Shown here: positions 16,778 through 19,732 of the stretch, piece by piece
Layout: the number at the start of each line of letters is the position of its first letter
Numbering within the stretch: position 1 is the first letter of the stretch
Assembly: GCA_038093975.1 (NCBI GenBank)
Contig: JBBPTG010000366.1
Span: 1 to 19,732, forward strand
Reading direction: 5' to 3'
Source of the DNA: Chalciporus piperatus
Lineage: Eukaryota > Basidiomycota > Agaricomycetes > Boletales > Boletaceae
DNA length: 19,732 bases
Made by a program: the position numbers and the translations under genes
Notes under the pieces: generated by a model
Seen by the model: the letters and a program-made list of their open reading frames with translations, nothing else
What the model was told of the DNA's origin: nothing
The model's database searches: none

Positions 16778-17561
16778 CGCTCCCTCAGCTCCATCTGCAG
16801 GTTCGATGTGGTTACGTGCTCGCCGCAAAACGCACGTTGCAGCAGTCGGAGTGCCATCTCGATCAATGGACAAGTTCTCAGGGACCACTCGAGCATGCTG
16901 TCCATGAAGCCCTTGGACATTGGCAGCGAGTGTGTCCTGACACCCTCCTCCGAGTATGTTTTATGCTTCAGCGAGCGCATAAGGTCGTCGACCTCGATCG
17001 AATCCGCGGGATTGCCCTCCCACTGCCCGCTTATCGGATCCGAGTGCCACCTCCCCCGGTACCTGTCACCATCACTGCAAAACCATTCTCAGTGGCGAGT
17101 ACATCACGATGGAGACCACACGACACGTGACTCACGCTCTGTCCCATAGGTCCTTGAATGCTGCGTGAATCCCTTCGACTGTGCCCTTGCCAAGGTTTTG
17201 ATGGTAGCCCTTGAATGTGAGGAACAATGCGAGGGCCTTATCCGAGCAGCTGTTTGGGATGTCGTCGAATGCCATACGGAATGCGGGATTGCTGTACAGT
17301 GTCGTCGGCCTCACCTTCAACAGGGGTCGGAGTGGTGCTCGGAATGTGGCTCACGAGCCATTCCCGACCACGCTTTACATGGCCAGCATAGCACTTCTTG
17401 GTGTTTCTTGCCCTGAGGTGCTCGTCCTTTCCAGTGTCCTTCAGCTCCTCCGTATCCTTCAAGGATAATTTCTCAGGTGGAGGTGGAGGTTCCTTGCAGG
17501 ACTTCCGTGGAGATTTCGGTGGCTGGGGAGCTTTCTTTGTCGAGTTCCTCGTCTGTGCCAT
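16778..17561 (-). pseudogene. 5' part of a tyrosine-recombinase-like gene, cut by LTR insertion
   Basis: The start is ATG 17561 in an AACCATGG context. The first ~35 residues are Lys/Pro-rich. Then come CYAGHVKRGREWL and a helical domain (NPAFRMAFDDIP, ALALFLTFKGYHQNLGKG, TVEGIHAAFKDLWDRA). A GTGAGT...TTGCAG intron (17135-17075, 61 bp) joins in frame to DGDRYRGRWHSDP and SLKHKTYSEEGVRTHSLPMS. The arrangement recalls the N-terminal, SAM-like half of a recombinase or Crypton-like family common in mushroom genomes. The catalytic Arg-His-Arg-Tyr half is not here, so the function is tentative. The frame change near 17315 can be explained by a 40-bp intron 17354-17315 (GTGAGC...GAAG) or by a one-base frameshift; the intron is shorter than any other here. 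The exon stops at the gypsy LTR after the segment reading NLQMELRER. Confidence 0.55.
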
Positions 17562-17819
17562 GGTTGTGAGACGGCGACGAGTGGACAGACAAGACGATGC
17601 GAGTCGAGAGCGAGGCCGACGATCGGATTGAACACCGTCAGGGTCAATTTCAAATAATATTAGTAGCAGCCACCCGATGGAACAGTGAATACATTGTGAT
17701 TGTGAATGTGTTCCGTCGTGATGAGTACTAGTAAGGGTATCAGGGACCGAAAGGGTCCAACCATACATCAGCAAGACTGCAAAAAGTCTGAAGTTACTGG
17801 AATGACTGGATCAGTTGAA
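17562..17819. other. Upstream region of the recombinase-like gene
   Basis: The minus-strand frame stays open to 17774 but its extra N-terminus has no recognisable features, and the ATG at 17561 has the better context. No other gene is seen. The repeat array begins at its right edge. Confidence 0.4.
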
Positions 17820-18715
17820 TCAGTAGTCCAGTGGCCCAGTAACCAGTAATTTTAGTAGTTTCAGTAGTTTCAGTAACCTAGTCACCCAGTCATCAAGTAG
17901 TTTCAGTAGTCTTAGTAACCCAGTGGCCTAGTGGCCCAGTCATCCAGTCAATTCAGTAGCTTCAGTAGCTCAGTCATTCAGTCATCCAGTAGTCTCAGTA
18001 GTCTCAGTCATCCAGCAGCCCAGTCATCCAGTCATCCAGTCATTTCAGTAGTCCCAGTAGCTCAGTCATCCAGTCATCCAGTCATTTCAGTGGTCTCATT
18101 AGTCCAGTGGCCAAGTGTTCCAGTTATCCAGTAGTTCCAGTAACCCAGCAGCCCAGTCATCAAGTCATCCAGTTACTTCAGTAATCTCAGTAGCCCAGTC
18201 ATTCAGTCATTCAGTCATCCAGTAGTTCCAGTAACCCAGTAATCCAGTCATCCAGTCATCCAGTAGTTCCAGTAACCCAGCAGCCCAGTCATCCAATCAT
18301 GCAGTCACTTCAGTAGTCTCAGTAGCTCAGTAGCCCAGTGTTCCAGTCATCCAGTTATCTCAGTAGCCGAGTAGCTCAGTTTCCCAGTCATGTAGTCATC
18401 TCAGCAGCCTAGTAGCCCAGTGCCCTAGTCATCCAGCAATCCAGTTGTCTCATTACTCCAGCCATCCAGTATTACAGTATTCCAGTAATCTAGTCACTCA
18501 GTGGTCCAGTAATCCAGTCACTCCAGTCACACAAGTCACACAAGTCACACAAGTCACTCCAGTAATCCAGTCACCTCAGTAATCCAGTCACTCCAGTAAT
18601 TCAGTCATCCTGTGGTCCAGTAAACCAATCACTTCAGTCACACCAGTCATACCAGTTATCCAGTTACCCAGCCCTCAGCTCACCCAATCACTCCAGTACT
18701 ACTCAGTCATCTAAT
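17820..18715. repeat. Degenerate 8-9 bp minisatellite (CAGTNNNYC type)
   Basis: About 900 bp consist of variants of CCAGTCAT (8 bp) and CCAGTAGTT, CAGTAACCC or CAGCAGCCC (9 bp). Some longer blocks recur (for example ccagtagttccagtaaccc near 18129, 18220 and 18264), pointing to higher-order duplication. Short ORFs through it, such as 17931-18134, are repeat translations only. Confidence 0.88.
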
Positions 18716-18769
18716 AGAGTCATTCTAATTAGTGACATTTTATAATCATTCATAGGATGGATTATAGCT

Positions 18770-19320
18770 AAAGTCCACAAAAATGTGTACTAAAAGTGTA
18801 GTTAACAATGTGGGAAAGGGTATTAGGATTGAGTGTAGTGAAGTGTACAAAAAAGCGTAGTAAAAGTGTAGTAAAAGTGTGGGAAAGTGTAGCTAGATTG
18901 AGTGTAGCTAAAGTGTACAAAAAGCGTAGTAAAAGTGTAGTCAAGAGTGTGGGAAAGTGTGTAGTGATTGAGTGTAGCCAAAGTGCACAAAAAAGCGTAG
19001 TAAAAGTGTACTCAAAGTGTAGCAAAATGTATTGGGATTAGTGTAGCTAAAGTGTACAAAAAAGCGTAGTAAAAGTGTAGTCTAGAGTGTGGGAAAGTGT
19101 GTAGTGATTGAGTGTAGCCAAAGTGTACAAAAAAGCGTACTAAAGTGTACTTGAAGTGTAGCAAAATGTATTGGGATTAGTGTAGCTAAAGTGTACAAAA
19201 AAGCGTAGTAAAAGTGTAGTCTAGAGTGTGGGAAAGTGTGTAGTGATTGAGTGTAGCCAAAGTGTACAAAAAAGCGTACTAAAGTGTACAAAAAGTGTGG
19301 TAGCTGTCAAAGTGTAGGAA
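18770..19320. repeat. Purine-rich satellite with a 139-bp higher-order unit
   Basis: Two nearly identical 139-bp units lie at 19022-19160 and 19161-19299, both starting gcaaaatgtattgggattag. Two more diverged units precede them (from about 18883 and about 18770). Inside each unit shorter words recur: AAGTGTAG, AAAGTGTACAAAAAAGCGTA, AGTGTGGGAAAGTGTG. The plus strand is strongly purine-rich. ORFs on either strand here (18768-19025, 18808-19041, 19082-19291) are repeat translations. Confidence 0.88.
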
Positions 19321-19392
19321 ATCCTAATGAAGTGTAGTCTCATTTCCCTAATGCTCGGACTTCACAAAAATCCAAAAATCTGGCATGAGAAA

Positions 19393-19402
19393 GTCACGTG
19401 AC
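19393..19402. promoter_or_regulatory. Palindromic E-box GTCACGTGAC
   Basis: This perfect 10-bp palindrome contains CACGTG, the binding core of bHLH factors such as Cbf1. It lies in the unique stretch between the satellite and the hairpin repeat. No gene start that I trust follows it in the window. Confidence 0.3.
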
Positions 19403-19474
19403 CATGTTGAATTTGCCGCGCCACCTCTTCGACTCTCTCTCACCACTACACCACACCTCAACAACAGCAAAACA

Positions 19475-19732
19475 GCCGGCGAGGGCTCAAAAGCTCCGCC
19501 GGCATCGCCAGGTGAGCGAAAACTCGCCCACCACCTCATCCGCTCACCCCGCAAACAGCCCGCCACCCCACCCCCGACACGAAAATGACGAAAACGCGGC
19601 CGGCGTGGGCTCAACAGCCCCGCCGGCTTCACGAGGTGAGTGATAAGTCATCCGCTCACCTCGCCCACAGCCGCTTGCACTCTTTGGCCCGCTACCACCT
19701 ACCACATCACCCTCACCACGAAAACGATGAAA
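19475..19732. repeat. GC-rich tandem repeat with conserved hairpins
   Basis: A block starting GCCGGCG at 19475 recurs at 19599, 124 bp away, with matching following sequence (GGGCTCAA, CCGCCGGC, AGGTGAG, TCATCCGCTCACC). Within each copy GCCGGCG and CGCCGGC form a hairpin with a 4-6 base loop. A piece related to the acgaaaatgacgaaa segment at 19579 reappears at 19718, so a further copy may start at the window end. Confidence 0.65.

Noticed and set aside
17931..18134. 67-aa Ser/Val-rich ORF
   Set aside because: It is a translation of 9-bp minisatellite units, which stay open because 9 is a multiple of three.
18768..19291. ORFs of 69-85 aa on both strands of the satellite
   Set aside because: They are repeat translations with Leu/Thr/Phe periodicity and no gene context.
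19348..19643. ORFs of 81 and 94 aa near the window end
   Set aside because: They cross the hairpin repeat on opposite strands and show only GC-rich low-complexity composition.

Overview
The window looks like repeat-rich DNA from a basidiomycete fungus, most likely a mushroom-forming Agaricomycete. Supporting signs are many 46-61 bp GT-AG introns with CTRAY-like branch sites, Ty3/gypsy retrotransposons, a KDZ-family transposase with a CxC2-type cysteine cluster, and lineage-typical uncharacterised gene families. All exon-intron models here were built by hand from splice signals and frame continuity. No protein or nucleotide search was run, and the organism is an inference.

Layout. (1) Positions 1-2240 hold the 3' end of a plus-strand Ty3/gypsy chromovirus: integrase tail with GPF module, chromodomain, an extra ORF with two zinc knuckles, a polypurine tract and a 471 bp LTR bounded by TGTTAC/GTAACA. 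This element sits inside an exon of a minus-strand gene whose first four exons survive at 2751-2241. (2) Positions 2241-10983 hold a compact gene block: that broken minus gene, then divergently a 648-aa protein with an internal Zn2Cys6-like cluster (3049-5105, +). Convergent with it is a 780-aa acidic-to-basic protein with an AT-hook-like tail (7943-5228, -, eight exons), then divergently a decayed and truncated KDZ transposase (8380-10135, +). The last piece is a coiled-coil gene fragment fused to the transposase break (10128-10983, +). (3) Positions 10984-11692 hold no gene that I can support. (4) Positions 16777-11693 hold a minus-strand Ty3/gypsy element with a 197 bp candidate 5' LTR, a pre-gag ORF, gag, and pol with protease, RT and the start of RNase H. 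Pol has one in-frame stop and is cut before integrase. It sits in a minus-strand gene (17561-16778) of a family I associate with tyrosine-recombinase-like proteins. (5) Positions 17820-19732 are tandem repeats of three kinds: an 8-9 bp degenerate minisatellite, a satellite of about 139 bp, and a GC-rich hairpin repeat.

How it fits together: nothing here reads as a metabolic or housekeeping operon. The genes are mobile-element genes or uncharacterised DNA-associated-looking proteins (zinc cluster, AT hook, coiled coil, basic tracts) packed head-to-head and tail-to-tail beside a KDZ transposase. The idea most worth testing is that the block 2241-10983 is, or was, a large multi-gene KDZ transposon with cargo, later broken by two retrotransposon insertions and a deletion.
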